Notes: a model not told the origin generated them from the sequence alone. Counted from the first letter of the stretch, positions 43,750 to 53,168 are shown. The stretch is 64,000 nt of DNA from an uncultured Collinsella sp. (GCA_902470765.1 CABRHW010000001.1:1-64000); one strand, 5' to 3'. Numbers and translations: made by a program.

Positions 43750-44006
43750 ATCGGGAACCTCTCCAAACCACTTTGCTTCACGCTCGTTCATTTCTTTTCG
43801 AGAAGTGTAACGCACGAGCAGAAAAACGGCCGCCATCCGCAACGATAACGGCCGTTTTAATCGATTGACCAACCCGCTCGTTCACAATTTGAACGAGGTT
43901 GACGTCCTCACGTAAGGGCGACGCTCCTTGAGCAAGGATAACGAGCCCCGGGCGAGGCACCGCGCCTCAAGTGAGACAGCACCCAAGGGAAGCGCACCTC
44001 AAGCTC

Positions 44007-45383
44007 TTAGGCAAGCTGGTCCTCCTTGCCGGTGAAGATGAAGGCGAGGACGCCGGCCACGACGGCAGAGATGAGCATGCCGGCCATGGCCCAAGCGAAG
44101 TTCATGGGGTCGGAGCTCACGAAAGCCGGGAACGTGGTAACGGAACCGAAGGTGAAGGCAGTCGTGACGACCTTCATGATGCCGAGGAACGCACCGCCGA
44201 CGGCACCACCGATGATCTGCGCAAGCCAGACCTTCTTGTTCTTCACGAGCATGCCGAACAGCGTGGGCTCGATGATGGCGGACAGGGCGATCGACACGAC
44301 GCCGGTCATGGCAAAGCTCTTGAGCTTCTGGTCGCGGGCCTTGAGGAACACGCCGAAGGCGCAGCCGATAACGGCGAAGTTGCAGGCGAAGGTGAAGGGG
44401 CAGATGTAGTCGAAGCCGTTCTGGGCGATGTTGTTGATCATAATGGGGTTCACGGCCCAGTGGATACCCATGGACACGAGCACGGACCAGCCGCCGCCAA
44501 CCAGCACGCCGGCAAGCAAGGAGCTGCGCTCGATCAGCCAGTTGACCACGAAGGCGATACCCTCGCCGGCGTAGACGCCCAGGGGACCGATGACGAGCAT
44601 CGTGAGCGGAACCATAACGATCAGGGAGATGGCGGGCAGCACGACGAGCTTGAGCATCTCGGAGACGTGCTCATCGAGCCACTTGTACAGGAACGAGTAG
44701 ACCCAGACGGACAGGATGGCGGGGATAACCGTGGAGTTGTAGCTCATGAGAACAACGGGGATGCCGAAGAAATCCGTCATGGCGCCGTTGCCCGCGTCGC
44801 CCATGAGGGCGATGAAGTCCGGGTAGAGCAGGCACGCGCCGAGCAGCGCCGACAGGTACGGGCTCGCGCCGAAGCGCTTACCGGCCGAGAAGCCGAGCAG
44901 CACGGGCAGGAAGTAGAACACGCTCATGGCCAGGGTGTACAGGATGGTGTAGGTACCCGTACCCTCGGCGATGATGCCGAGCTGGGCAGCCAGGATGACG
45001 AAGCTGCGCAGGATACCGGAGCCGGCCATGGCGGGCAGCAGCGGGGCAAAGATGCCGGAGATCGCAGAGAAGATCTGGCTGACGATGCTCTCGCCCTCGT
45101 CCTTGGTAGCAGCGGAGATCTCCACGCCCGAGCCCTTGACCAGCGGCTCAAACTTCTCGTACAGCTTCGGGACCTCAGTGCCGATGAGAACCTGATACTG
45201 ACCAGCCTTGTTCAGCGTGTTCACAACGCCTTCGACTTCCTTGACCGCAGCGTCGTCACAAGCCGCGTCGTCCTTGAGATTGAGGCGCAGGCGCGTCGCG
45301 CAGTGCGTCATGCCCGAGATGTTCTCGGGACCACCGACGGCGTCCAGAATCCCCTGAGCCATCGCGTTCCAGTCGCGTTTCAT
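44007..45383 (-). CDS. PTS sugar transporter EIIBC (glucose/beta-glucoside/sucrose family)
   Basis: A 458-residue phosphotransferase permease. EIIB is at residues 1-90 with the phosphorylated Cys28 in GMTHCATRLRL; EIIC begins at about 105 and has ten or so membrane segments, with the GIHWAVNPIM and GAIIEPTLFG-like (SAIIEPTLFG) loops that bind sugar. There is no EIIA domain; the free EIIA at 37420 could serve. The gene starts 3 bp after the isomerase stop, so both are one unit. The sugar is unknown; the neighbouring isomerase, epimerase and RpiB point to an unusual ketohexose or aldohexose. Confidence 0.9.
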   Translation of the reverse strand: MKRDWNAMAQGILDAVGGPENISGMTHCATRLRLNLKDDAACDDAAVKEVEGVVNTLNKAGQYQVLIGTEVPKLYEKFEPLVKGSGVEISAATKDEGESIVSQIFSAISGIFAPLLPAMAGSGILRSFVILAAQLGIIAEGTGTYTILYTLAMSVFYFLPVLLGFSAGKRFGASPYLSALLGACLLYPDFIALMGDAGNGAMTDFFGIPVVLMSYNSTVIPAILSVWVYSFLYKWLDEHVSEMLKLVVLPAISLIVMVPLTMLVIGPLGVYAGEGIAFVVNWLIERSSLLAGVLVGGGWSVLVSMGIHWAVNPIMINNIAQNGFDYICPFTFACNFAVIGCAFGVFLKARDQKLKSFAMTGVVSIALSAIIEPTLFGMLVKNKKVWLAQIIGGAVGGAFLGIMKVVTTAFTFGSVTTFPAFVSSDPMNFAWAMAGMLISAVVAGVLAFIFTGKEDQLA

Positions 45384-45386
45384 TGG

Positions 45387-46325
45387 TTACCTCCCCATTG
45401 CGCAGAAGAGCTCGCGGACAAGCTCGGCTGCCTTAATCGCGTCGTTTGCATCGATAACGGATTGGATCTTCTCCATGCCTACGGTCTCGATTGCATCGTT
45501 GAGCAGATGAATCATCTGGTCGTTCTGCGTAGCCTCGCCGGCAGCGGGTTCGATGACCGGGAACGTGTCGAAGTAGATCGCGCTGTCGTACCCGTGCTTC
45601 TTCACGTAGTAGAGGAACTCGAGGGTCTTCACCGGCGTGGACGTACCAATCATAAGGCCATCATCGAAGCGACCGTTGCCGTCGTTTAGGTGAATGCCGT
45701 AGAGCTTGCCCTCGCGGCCGAACAGGTCGACGGCCATGGCGGGGTTCTCGTGCTTCATGAGCATGTGGCAGTAGTCCAGCGTGACGCCCAGGTTCGGGCG
45801 GTCTGCAGCGTTGAGGATCATGCCGGTCATGCCCATGGAGTCGATGAACGCGTACGCGCGCTCCTCGTAGGGTTTGTACTCGATCGAGATCTTGAGGTCG
45901 GGCGCATAATCGCAGACCTTCTGGAATGCGGCTACGAGCTGGTCGAAGACGCGAGCATAGGCGATCTGGAAGCTGTAGTCGAAACCGTCGTGGCCGAGCC
46001 AGATGGTCACCGTGTTGCCACCGGCAGTGCGGCAGTAGTCGCACGCCTCGTAGCAGAGCTCAAGGGCTTCCGCGGCAAGGGCATCATCGGCATTGCCCAG
46101 GTCACCGTTGAGGAACGCGTTGCGGAAGCGCAGCGCGCAGCCGTTCAGCTGCAGTTCGTGAGCTGCGAGCTTGGCGGCCATGTCCTCCGCCGTGACACCT
46201 GTGCAGTGCTCGGGGTAGTTGAGGTCGACGTGCGTGAGGCCTACGCTCTGGAACTCCGCGAACACGCGATCAAGATTCTTGTCGCCATCGCGAAAATAGG
46301 AGTTGATACGAGTTGCAAGCTTCAT
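45387..46325 (-). CDS. Sugar phosphate isomerase/epimerase (AP endonuclease family 2 TIM barrel)
   Basis: A 312-residue xylose-isomerase-like barrel, of the family with tagatose/psicose 3-epimerases and IolE/IolI. Metal ligands are in ISIEYKP (Glu), LDYCHML (Asp, His), and GIHLNDGNGRFDD (His, Asp). The first strand begins MKLATRINSYF. It is directly upstream of the PTS EIIBC with a 3-bp gap, suggesting it acts on the imported sugar phosphate or a precursor. AAAGGACG is about 9 nt upstream of the ATG at 46325. Substrate not assigned. Confidence 0.85.
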   Translation of the reverse strand: MKLATRINSYFRDGDKNLDRVFAEFQSVGLTHVDLNYPEHCTGVTAEDMAAKLAAHELQLNGCALRFRNAFLNGDLGNADDALAAEALELCYEACDYCRTAGGNTVTIWLGHDGFDYSFQIAYARVFDQLVAAFQKVCDYAPDLKISIEYKPYEERAYAFIDSMGMTGMILNAADRPNLGVTLDYCHMLMKHENPAMAVDLFGREGKLYGIHLNDGNGRFDDGLMIGTSTPVKTLEFLYYVKKHGYDSAIYFDTFPVIEPAAGEATQNDQMIHLLNDAIETVGMEKIQSVIDANDAIKAAELVRELFCAMGR

Positions 46326-46459
46326 GCTTCTACGTCCTTTACCTTCGTCCTTAATCGTTTCTGCTCGTTCGAGCACCTGATCTATATCCGTAATTCGATA
46401 AGGGCCGCCGCCTGCGCGCCGGGGCTTACCCTGTGACATGTAGATTACTGCCACGTAAG

Positions 46460-46515
46460 TTCATTTTCAATCAATATTTTTCATTCTTTTTCTCATTGTG
46501 TCAGAGTTTTTCACT
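46460..46515 (-). promoter_or_regulatory. AT-rich control region of the isomerase-PTS unit
   Basis: TTTTTCATT (46477-46485), TTTTTCTCATT (46487-46497) and GTTTTTCACT (46506-46515) are repeated roughly every 10-20 bp, with a related TTCATTTTC at 46460, in an otherwise GC-rich genome. Such repeats are typical of DeoR-family operators, so the 43006 regulator is a candidate binder. Confidence 0.45.
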
Positions 46516-46667
46516 GCAAATGGCCATCTACCTTGTGGTTTTGCTGTTAATCAAGTTTGACCATTCTTGATACTATTTGATTTAATCTGAACTTAACTAC
46601 CGTTTACAGGCGAAAATCAACCGTTCGCCGGCGACGGCGACGCAAAATGAAGAAAGCTTGCATGGGG

Positions 46668-46696
46668 TTGACACGGTAAACCCCCTCGTCAAAAAT
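46668..46696 (+). promoter_or_regulatory. Candidate promoter of the mgtA leader
   Basis: TTGACA (46668-46673), a 17-bp spacer and AAAAAT (46691-46696). It is followed by a short ORF with a near-ideal ribosome binding site and then mgtA. Confidence 0.5.
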
Positions 46697-46764
46697 ACGG
46701 GCGGATTGAAACGGGTACAAGGTGCCTGGAGCGCGCCCTGCGCCCGGCCTTAAGGAGGTGTGCC

Positions 46765-46836
46765 ATGGAAGGCAGTCATAGTCGAAAAACCTGCATGTCG
46801 CCCTCGGCACGCCACGAGGATTCCCCGCTCGCATAA
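46765..46836 (+). CDS. Short leader ORF upstream of mgtA
   Basis: A 23-codon ORF starting MEGSHSRKT and ending DSPLA, with TAAGGAGGTG 5 nt before its ATG, the strongest ribosome binding site seen in the window. It ends 170 bp before mgtA, and a family 2 hairpin (46890-46921) lies in between. In enterobacteria mgtA is controlled by a short leader ORF (mgtL), though the sequence and proline pattern are different here. It could be a regulatory leader peptide or a small free protein. No gene-calling length supports it; the ribosome binding site is the main evidence. Confidence 0.5.
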   Translation: MEGSHSRKTCMSPSARHEDSPLA

Positions 46837-46889
46837 ACGCCAGCAGCCGATCGCTGTCACTCATTCACGAGCACAAGCACCATAAAACT

Positions 46890-46921
46890 CACCACAAAGG
46901 TGCCTGTCCCCTTTGTGGTGG
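46890..46921. repeat. Family 2 palindrome, copy d (inverted)
   Basis: CACCACAAAGG / CCTTTGTGGTG, perfect, with TGCCTGTCC in the loop. Lies 86 bp before the mgtA start, within its leader. Confidence 0.85.
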
Positions 46922-47006
46922 TTCGTGAGCTTGACGTGAGCGACATCTAGGTTTTTTGCAACTCAATACGACACGTACGCTAACTCCCTTCAACAAGGAG
47001 GACCCT

Positions 47007-49775
47007 ATGCTGATGCTCAAAACCGCCACGGTTCTCGAAGCCATCTCCAAGCGCCGCCGCACGGCGCGCCCTGCCGCTCGCACCGGCCTGTCCAAGAACA
47101 CCATATTCGCCGCCACCCATAGCGCCGAGGACGCTCTCGTACTGCTTGACGCCACGGCAAACGGCCTCACCGCCGAGCAGGCAACCGAGCGCCTGGACAC
47201 CTCCGGCCCCAACACCATCGAGGCACCGACCAAGACGCTCGCCCGTCGCATCGCCGACGCCTTCATCGATCCCTTCGCCGGCATCCTCGCCGCGCTCGCG
47301 CTGATCTCGCTCTATATCGACGTGCTCGCCGTGCCCGAGCCGCAGCGCGACCCCTCCGCGGTCATCGTCATCGGCATCATGCTGCTGGTATCGGGCGGCA
47401 TGAAGTTTATCCAGGAAGCCCGCAGCGGCAATGCGGCCGAGGCCCTTAAGGACCTGGTCTCCAACACCTGCACCGCCCTGCGCGACGGCGAGCGCATCGA
47501 GATCCCCTTCGACGAGCTCGTCCCCGGCGATGTGATCCGTCTCTCTGCCGGCGACATGGTGCCGGCCGATGCCCGTGTCATCACCGCGCGCGACCTGTTT
47601 GTCATCGAGTCCGCACTCACCGGCGAGAGCGAGGCCGTCGAGAAGACCGCTGCCGTCACCGTCGTCGAGAGCGCCGACGGCTCCGCGCTGCCACTCTCTG
47701 CCTGCAGGAACATCGTCTTTACCGGCACCTCCGTGCAAAACGGCACCGCCATGGCGCTTGTCGTTGCCACCGGCTCGGACACCTATCTGGGCGGCATCGC
47801 CAAAATGCTCAGCGGGCGCGGCGAAAAGAGCGCGTTTGACCGCGGCGTCTCGAGCGTCTCCATGTTGCTCGTACGCCTCATGCTCGTTATGGCGCCGGCC
47901 GTCTTTGCCATCAACGCCGCCACCAAGGGCAACGTCATCGACGCGCTGCTGTTCGCCACGAGCGTGGCCGTGGGCATCACGCCGCAGATGCTTCCCGTCA
48001 TCGTGACCACGAGCCTGTCACAGGGCGCCAAGGACCTCGCCCGTCGCCAGGTTATCGTCAAGGAGCTGCCGGCGATTCAAAACCTGGGTGCCATGGACGT
48101 CCTGTGCTGCGACAAGACCGGCACCCTCACCGAAGACCGCATCGTGCTCGAGCGCTACCTCAACACCGACGGCAACGAGGACGCACGCGTGCTGCGCCAT
48201 GCGTTTTTGAACAGCTTCTTCCAGACCGGCCTCAAAAATCTTATCGACCTGGCCGTAATCGACCGTGCCGATGTGACACCCTCGACCGTCGCACCCGATT
48301 CCATGCTGGGCCAGAGCCTGCGCGACCGCTACACCAAGGTTGACGAGGTTCCCTTCGATTTCTCACGCCGTCGCCTGAGCGTAGTTGTCTCCGACGCCCA
48401 AGGCAAAACCCAGATGGTTACCAAGGGAGCTGCCGAGGAAATGCTCGAGATCTGCTCTTTTGTCGAGGTCAACGGTATCGCCCGGCCGCTCGCCGAAGAC
48501 AAGCTCGCCCAGATTCGCAAGCAGGTCGCCAATCTTAACGCCGAGGGCCTGCGCGTGATTGCCGTGGCGCAGAAGACCGATCCGCGCTGCGTGGGCGAGT
48601 TTGGCATCGCCGACGAGTGCGACATGGTGCTGATGGGCTTTTTGGCCTTCCTCGATCCGCCCAAAGCAAGTGCCGCGGGCGCCGTCGCCACGCTCGAGGC
48701 CAAAGGCGTGGCGGTCAAGGTCCTGACCGGCGACAACGACCGCGTCGCCGCAACCGTCTGCGAGCAGATTGGCATCGACGCGAGCAACGTCTTGCTGGGC
48801 TCCGAGATCGATGCACTCGACGACGCCGAGCTTGCCGAGCGCGCCGAGAAAACCCACCTCTTCGCCAAGCTCTCGCCGCTGCAGAAGGCGCGCCTGGTGC
48901 GCGTCATGCGCGAACTGCTCGGCCACACCGTGGGCTTTATGGGCGACGGTATCAACGACGCCGCCGCCATGCGTGCGGGCGATTGCGGCATCTCGGTCGA
49001 TTCGGCCGTCGATATTGCCAAGGAATCCGCCGATATCATCTTGCTTCAGAAGGACCTGGGCGTGCTCGAGCGCGGCATCATCGAAGGCCGCCGCACCTAC
49101 GGCAACCTGCTCAAGTACCTCAAGACAACGGTGAGCTCCAACTTTGGCAACGTGCTGTCCGTGACCGTCGCGAGCCTGTTCTTGCCGTTTTTGCCCATGA
49201 GCGCCCTGCAGCTGGTACTGCTGTCGCTGGTCTACGAGATCGTGTGCATCGCGCTGCCGTGGGACACCGTCGATGACGCCTGGACTGCCCGCCCGCGTGC
49301 CTGGGACGCCGCGTCCATCAAGGGCTTTATGCTCGAGCTGGGCCCCGTGAGCTCGCTGTTTGACATCGTGACCTTCGCCGCGCTCTTCTTTGTCGTGTGC
49401 CCCGCCGCCGTGGACGCAAGCTGGTCCGAGCTTGCCGCCGCGGGCGACGTCGCGGGTATGGCGACCTTTGCTGCGCTCTTCCAGAGCGGCTGGTTTGTCG
49501 AGTCCATGTGGTCGCAGACACTCGTGGTCCACATGCTGCGCTCCCCGCATCTGCCGAGCCCGCGCGACCACGCCGCGCCCGCATTGTGCGTTCTTACCGT
49601 GCTGGGCCTGGCGCTCGTCACCTGGCTGCCGGCAAGTCCCATCGCCGATGCACTCGGCCTCATGACGCTGCCCGCGAGCTTTTTTGGGCTGCTCATTGGC
49701 ATCGTTACCGCCTATATCGCGCTCACCCAGCTGGCAAAGCGCCGCTACATTGCCCGCCACGGCGAGCTGCTGTAG
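47007..49775 (+). CDS. mgtA: Magnesium-transporting P-type ATPase
   Basis: A 922-residue P3B-type ATPase that imports Mg2+. The phosphorylated Asp369 lies in CDKTGTLTEDRIV; the actuator motif is LTGESEAVEK, the hinge GDGINDAAAMRAGDCG, and the nucleotide-binding motif KGAAEEML. Membrane segments occur at about 95-150, 285-345 and six more after 690. The N-terminus is basic (KRRRTARPAARTG). AAGGAGG is 5 nt upstream of the ATG at 47007. The long leader with a short ORF and hairpin suggests control by Mg2+ at the RNA level (inference). Length agrees with MgtA (about 900). Confidence 0.95.
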   Translation: MLMLKTATVLEAISKRRRTARPAARTGLSKNTIFAATHSAEDALVLLDATANGLTAEQATERLDTSGPNTIEAPTKTLARRIADAFIDPFAGILAALALISLYIDVLAVPEPQRDPSAVIVIGIMLLVSGGMKFIQEARSGNAAEALKDLVSNTCTALRDGERIEIPFDELVPGDVIRLSAGDMVPADARVITARDLFVIESALTGESEAVEKTAAVTVVESADGSALPLSACRNIVFTGTSVQNGTAMALVVATGSDTYLGGIAKMLSGRGEKSAFDRGVSSVSMLLVRLMLVMAPAVFAINAATKGNVIDALLFATSVAVGITPQMLPVIVTTSLSQGAKDLARRQVIVKELPAIQNLGAMDVLCCDKTGTLTEDRIVLERYLNTDGNEDARVLRHAFLNSFFQTGLKNLIDLAVIDRADVTPSTVAPDSMLGQSLRDRYTKVDEVPFDFSRRRLSVVVSDAQGKTQMVTKGAAEEMLEICSFVEVNGIARPLAEDKLAQIRKQVANLNAEGLRVIAVAQKTDPRCVGEFGIADECDMVLMGFLAFLDPPKASAAGAVATLEAKGVAVKVLTGDNDRVAATVCEQIGIDASNVLLGSEIDALDDAELAERAEKTHLFAKLSPLQKARLVRVMRELLGHTVGFMGDGINDAAAMRAGDCGISVDSAVDIAKESADIILLQKDLGVLERGIIEGRRTYGNLLKYLKTTVSSNFGNVLSVTVASLFLPFLPMSALQLVLLSLVYEIVCIALPWDTVDDAWTARPRAWDAASIKGFMLELGPVSSLFDIVTFAALFFVVCPAAVDASWSELAAAGDVAGMATFAALFQSGWFVESMWSQTLVVHMLRSPHLPSPRDHAAPALCVLTVLGLALVTWLPASPIADALGLMTLPASFFGLLIGIVTAYIALTQLAKRRYIARHGELL

Positions 49776-49875
49776 CAAGTAGACGGAAAACACCCTGCCA
49801 GCTGCCGTTACCGCTACCACAGCTGCCGACGCCGCTGCCGTTGCCTCTGCCGCCGCCGCAGCCTATCCCCCCAGC

Positions 49876-49942
49876 AGTTGCGATGGAATAGTTCCTGTTT
49901 AAAGCCCCGTGACTTTAATTTAGGGACTATTCCACCGCAACT
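49876..49942. repeat. Family 1 palindrome, complete copy
   Basis: AGTTGCGATGGAATAGTTCC (49876-49895) faces GGGACTATTCCACCGCAACT (49923-49942), two mismatches. It lies between convergent mgtA and the LuxR gene, next to a stretch of repeated GCCGCTGCC-type trinucleotides (about 49800-49862). Confidence 0.82.
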
Positions 49943-49956
49943 TATTGGAGGATTAG

Positions 49957-51501
49957 CTAGTCCTTGGGCGTCCAGGACCAGAAGAAGTTGATAAGGGCCA
50001 CACGCGAGGCGGTATCGGTCTTCTTGTTGATTGAGGAAATGTGACGATAGAGCGTGGAGCGCGAAAGGAAAAGCGTTGTGGCGATGTCCTGAACGCTCTG
50101 GTCCGAAACGACCAAGACCTCAAGGATATCGCGCTCGCGCTCTGTAAGCCCAAAGGTGGCGACGAAGGCATCAAGGCGTTCGTCGGACGTGAGTTCCGCT
50201 GCCTCCACGGGCTCGGGGTCGGAGCATGTGGGCGCAAGATCCCCACCAAGATCGTCGGTGGCAAGCGGCAGTCCGTCCTGCATCACGGCATCATCGGCTC
50301 GTTGCCCCAACTGCCCCAGCAGCGTAATCGCAATGCCCACAAACATCACGAGCGCCGCACCGACCGCAGCCAGCACGTTTTGACTCGAGATAATCGCCAC
50401 TGCCGGCGCCGTCACGAGCATCGAGCACACGTTGTTGACGACGCGACCCATGCACGGCCAAAAATATGACCAGCGCGCATAGAGCGAGACGGCGGCATAT
50501 TTTGTGGTAAAGAACACCACGAAAAAGCCCGAGCCCAGATAAAAGATGATCGTGGCAGCGAGCTCGTTGCCGCCATTGCCGTCGACGATGAGCACAAAGA
50601 ACGAAAGCGTGGACAACATGGCAGCGCATGTCATGCCGATATTCATATACGAACGGCCGCGCAGGTCAAATAGGACGCCGGCAGCCAACGAGCTCACGAC
50701 AAGCAGCAGGCGCGGCCAGTCACCCAAATCAACGGCTCCGGTAGCATGCAAGGTTGTGAGACCCGCGTTGAGAGCGGCGAATACGCCGGAAAGATACGCC
50801 GTCGCCACGGTCAAGCGAGCTACGGTGCGGCGGAATGCCGCCTTTGCCTCGGGATCGTCTTGCCACTTGGCGCCATATTCCAAAGCATCTACCGAAAGCC
50901 CGGCAACGCTGGGTTCAAAGTTGGGATTGGACTCGTCGCGCAGCTTAGCGCGTCGGGCGCCGTGGAGCAACGCCACCTGCGCGATCGCACAGACAACCAG
51001 AACAGCCTGCTGAGGAATGCCGGCAGACATCACCATGTGGTTGAGAACCTGCACCAGAACGCCCGTGGCGTAAGAAAGTGCGGCGGCGCGCGCCAAGCAG
51101 GGCGTCCGCGCAAAGCGCCGTGCAAAGTTTGCGTAGGCAGTCGATCCGCAGTAGCCCAGCGCGCAGCACGCCACCAAACCGCCGGCAATTACCACCTCAA
51201 CCTGAACCGCCAAAATCAACAGCAGCAATGCCGCCACCAGCAAAACGCCCGTGGCGTCATTCGTTGCGTCGATAGCATGGGGACGGCGATAGTACAGAAT
51301 GGGACGCACAAAAAAGCCAATCACGCTCGCGCCGATGACAAGGCTCTCATAAATAACGACCTCGTCTGGAGACACGAACTCGGCCATGCGCACATCAAAG
51401 AGATACTCGCAGGCCAAAAACGTGAAAAAGAACAGCGCCAGGCATATAATCTCCCGAATGCCCCGACGCAGATATGCGGTTGTGTCCCCCATGCCCCTCA
51501 T
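49957..51501 (-). CDS. Membrane-bound LuxR-family regulator (12-TM type)
   Basis: A 514-residue protein. Residues about 20-420 hold about 12 hydrophobic segments arranged like a transporter; the C-terminal 65 residues are a LuxR/GerE helix-turn-helix (GLTERERDILEVLVVSDQSVQDIATTLFLS, then RSTLYRHISSI). This fusion is common in Coriobacteriia, whose genomes carry dozens; the membrane part is thought to sense a ligand or energy state, but no ligand is known. Start at 51501 after GGGGG with 6-nt spacing. No obvious target lies next to it: the downstream neighbour is mgtA (convergent) and the upstream one is the 6-phospho-beta-glucosidase gene on the same strand. Confidence 0.88.
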   Translation of the reverse strand: MRGMGDTTAYLRRGIREIICLALFFFTFLACEYLFDVRMAEFVSPDEVVIYESLVIGASVIGFFVRPILYYRRPHAIDATNDATGVLLVAALLLLILAVQVEVVIAGGLVACCALGYCGSTAYANFARRFARTPCLARAAALSYATGVLVQVLNHMVMSAGIPQQAVLVVCAIAQVALLHGARRAKLRDESNPNFEPSVAGLSVDALEYGAKWQDDPEAKAAFRRTVARLTVATAYLSGVFAALNAGLTTLHATGAVDLGDWPRLLLVVSSLAAGVLFDLRGRSYMNIGMTCAAMLSTLSFFVLIVDGNGGNELAATIIFYLGSGFFVVFFTTKYAAVSLYARWSYFWPCMGRVVNNVCSMLVTAPAVAIISSQNVLAAVGAALVMFVGIAITLLGQLGQRADDAVMQDGLPLATDDLGGDLAPTCSDPEPVEAAELTSDERLDAFVATFGLTERERDILEVLVVSDQSVQDIATTLFLSRSTLYRHISSINKKTDTASRVALINFFWSWTPKD

Positions 51502-51675
51502 GGTTAACCCCCGGCCGCTCAATTGTCTGGAAATCTATTCTCAATATCGAAGCCAGGCTCGAAATGCTGCCAATTCGACCCCAGCCGTCCACATCACGCC
51601 GCAATTTTGAGCCGCATGGCCCAGAAGGGACACGCGCAACGCCACTTCCTTGATGGGCATCCCGATGCGAGCGCA

Positions 51676-51702
51676 CCCGGCAAGCATTAACTGCTCGCCG
51701 GG
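51676..51702 (-). terminator. Hairpin downstream of the beta-glucosidase gene
   Basis: CCCGGCAAGC and GCTCGCCGGG (one mismatch) with a 7-base loop, 36 bp past the glucosidase stop; no T tract, so the role is uncertain. Confidence 0.45.
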
Positions 51703-51737
51703 CGCCTTGGTCAGGAGGCTACGGTTATCGGGAAAGC

Positions 51738-53168
51738 CTAGGCCAAATCTTCGCCGTTGGTGGCGATAACCTTCTTGTACCAGTCGAAGCTCTTCTTCTT
51801 GGAACGCTTGAGGGTGCCGTTGCCGGCGTCGTCGCGGTCCACATAGATGAAGCCGTAGCGCTTGGACATCTCGCCCGTGCCGGCCGAGACCAGGTCGATC
51901 GGGCCCCAGGTGGTATAGCCCAGCAGGTCAACGCCGTCCTCGGTCACCGCATCGCGCATCGCGGCAATATGCTGACGCAGGAAGTCGATACGGTAGTCGT
52001 CGTTGATGGAACCGTCCTCTTCGACAACATCCTTGGCGCCCAGACCGTTCTCAACCACAAACAGCGGCTTCTGATAACGATCGTACAGGTCGTTGAGCGT
52101 AATACGGAAGCCCAGCGGATCGATGGCCCAGCCCCACTGGCTCTCCTGAAGGTAGGGGTTCTTGGCGCCGGCGAAGGCGTTGCCCTGGGTGCGCTCGACA
52201 TCGGGGTTATCGGCGCCGGCGGAGCAACGGGTGCTGTAATAGCTAAAGCTGATGAAGTCGACGGTGTTGGCGGCCAGGATCTCACGGTCCTCGTCGGTCA
52301 TACCCACGTCGATACCCAAGCGCTCAAGCTTCTTGACGGCGTAGGCCGGGTAGTAGCCGCGGCTCTGGACGTCGACAAAGAAGTAGTTGTCCTGGTTGTC
52401 GAGCTGCGCCTGGCGCACATCGCCCGGACGGCAGCTGTAGGGGTAGTAGGTGCCGGCAGCGAGCATGCAGCCGATCTTGACCTCGGGGTCGATCTCGTGG
52501 GCAATCTTGGTTGCCCAGGCACTGGCGACGAGCTCGTTGTGGGCGGCCAGGTACTCGACGGCCTCCCTGTTCTCGCCCTCCTCAAAAACCAGGCCGGCAC
52601 CCATAAACGGAAGGTGCAAGATCATGTTGATCTCGTTGAAGGTAAGCCAGTACTTCACCAGACCCTTGTAGCGGATGAAGATCGTGGTCGCGAGGTTCTT
52701 GTAGAAGTCGATGAGCTTGCGGTTGCGCCAGCCACCGTACTCCTTGATGAGGTGGATCGGGCAGTCGAAGTGCGTGATGGTCACGAGCGGCTCGATGCCG
52801 TGCGCTTGGCACTCGCGGAACACGTCCTCGTAAAAGGCCAGGCCGGCCTCGTTGGGCTCGGTCTCGTCGCCGTTGGGGAAGATACGGGTCCAGGCCAGGC
52901 TCATGCGGAAGGTCTTAAAGCCCATCTCGGCAAAGAGGGCGATGTCCTCCTTGTAGTGGTGGTAGAAATCGATGCCGGTCTGCGCGGGATAGTAATAGCC
53001 GTCCTCGAAGTCGAGCATCTTGCGCTGGCCGGAGACCACCGCATAGCGCTCGGGGCCGTGCGGGGCCACGTCCACGTTGGCCAGGCCGCGGCCATCCACG
53101 TCGTAGGCACCCTCGCACTGGTTGGCAGCCGTCGCGCCGCCCCACAGGAAGTCTTTACGGAAAGCCAT
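51738..53168 (-). CDS. bglA: 6-phospho-beta-glucosidase (GH1)
   Basis: A 476-residue glycoside hydrolase family 1 enzyme that splits phosphorylated beta-glucosides taken up by PTS. The acid/base Glu179 is in TFNEIN and the nucleophile Glu373 in VVENGLG. The C-terminal phosphate-binding loop (KRSKKKSFDWYKKV) with Lys and Tyr residues supports the 6-phospho specificity over plain beta-glucosidase. The start MAFRKDFLWGGATAANQ is the family N-terminus. No PTS is adjacent. Upstream is the ATPase cassette with repeats. Confidence 0.93.
   Translation of the reverse strand: MAFRKDFLWGGATAANQCEGAYDVDGRGLANVDVAPHGPERYAVVSGQRKMLDFEDGYYYPAQTGIDFYHHYKEDIALFAEMGFKTFRMSLAWTRIFPNGDETEPNEAGLAFYEDVFRECQAHGIEPLVTITHFDCPIHLIKEYGGWRNRKLIDFYKNLATTIFIRYKGLVKYWLTFNEINMILHLPFMGAGLVFEEGENREAVEYLAAHNELVASAWATKIAHEIDPEVKIGCMLAAGTYYPYSCRPGDVRQAQLDNQDNYFFVDVQSRGYYPAYAVKKLERLGIDVGMTDEDREILAANTVDFISFSYYSTRCSAGADNPDVERTQGNAFAGAKNPYLQESQWGWAIDPLGFRITLNDLYDRYQKPLFVVENGLGAKDVVEEDGSINDDYRIDFLRQHIAAMRDAVTEDGVDLLGYTTWGPIDLVSAGTGEMSKRYGFIYVDRDDAGNGTLKRSKKKSFDWYKKVIATNGEDLA

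Noticed and set aside
43925..43968. Small hairpins (TCCTTGAGCAAGGA, GAGGC/GCCTC) downstream of the EIIBC gene
   Set aside because: Stems of 5-6 bp without a T tract are too weak to call a terminator.
46604..46864. 86-codon frame on the minus strand upstream of mgtA
   Set aside because: It overlaps the better supported promoter and short ORF on the plus strand, has a Arg/Pro-rich composition and no ribosome binding site.
49800..49862. Repeated GCCGCTGCC-type stretch as a coding repeat
   Set aside because: It has no start or ribosome binding site and lies just after the mgtA stop; treated as simple sequence next to a family 1 palindrome.
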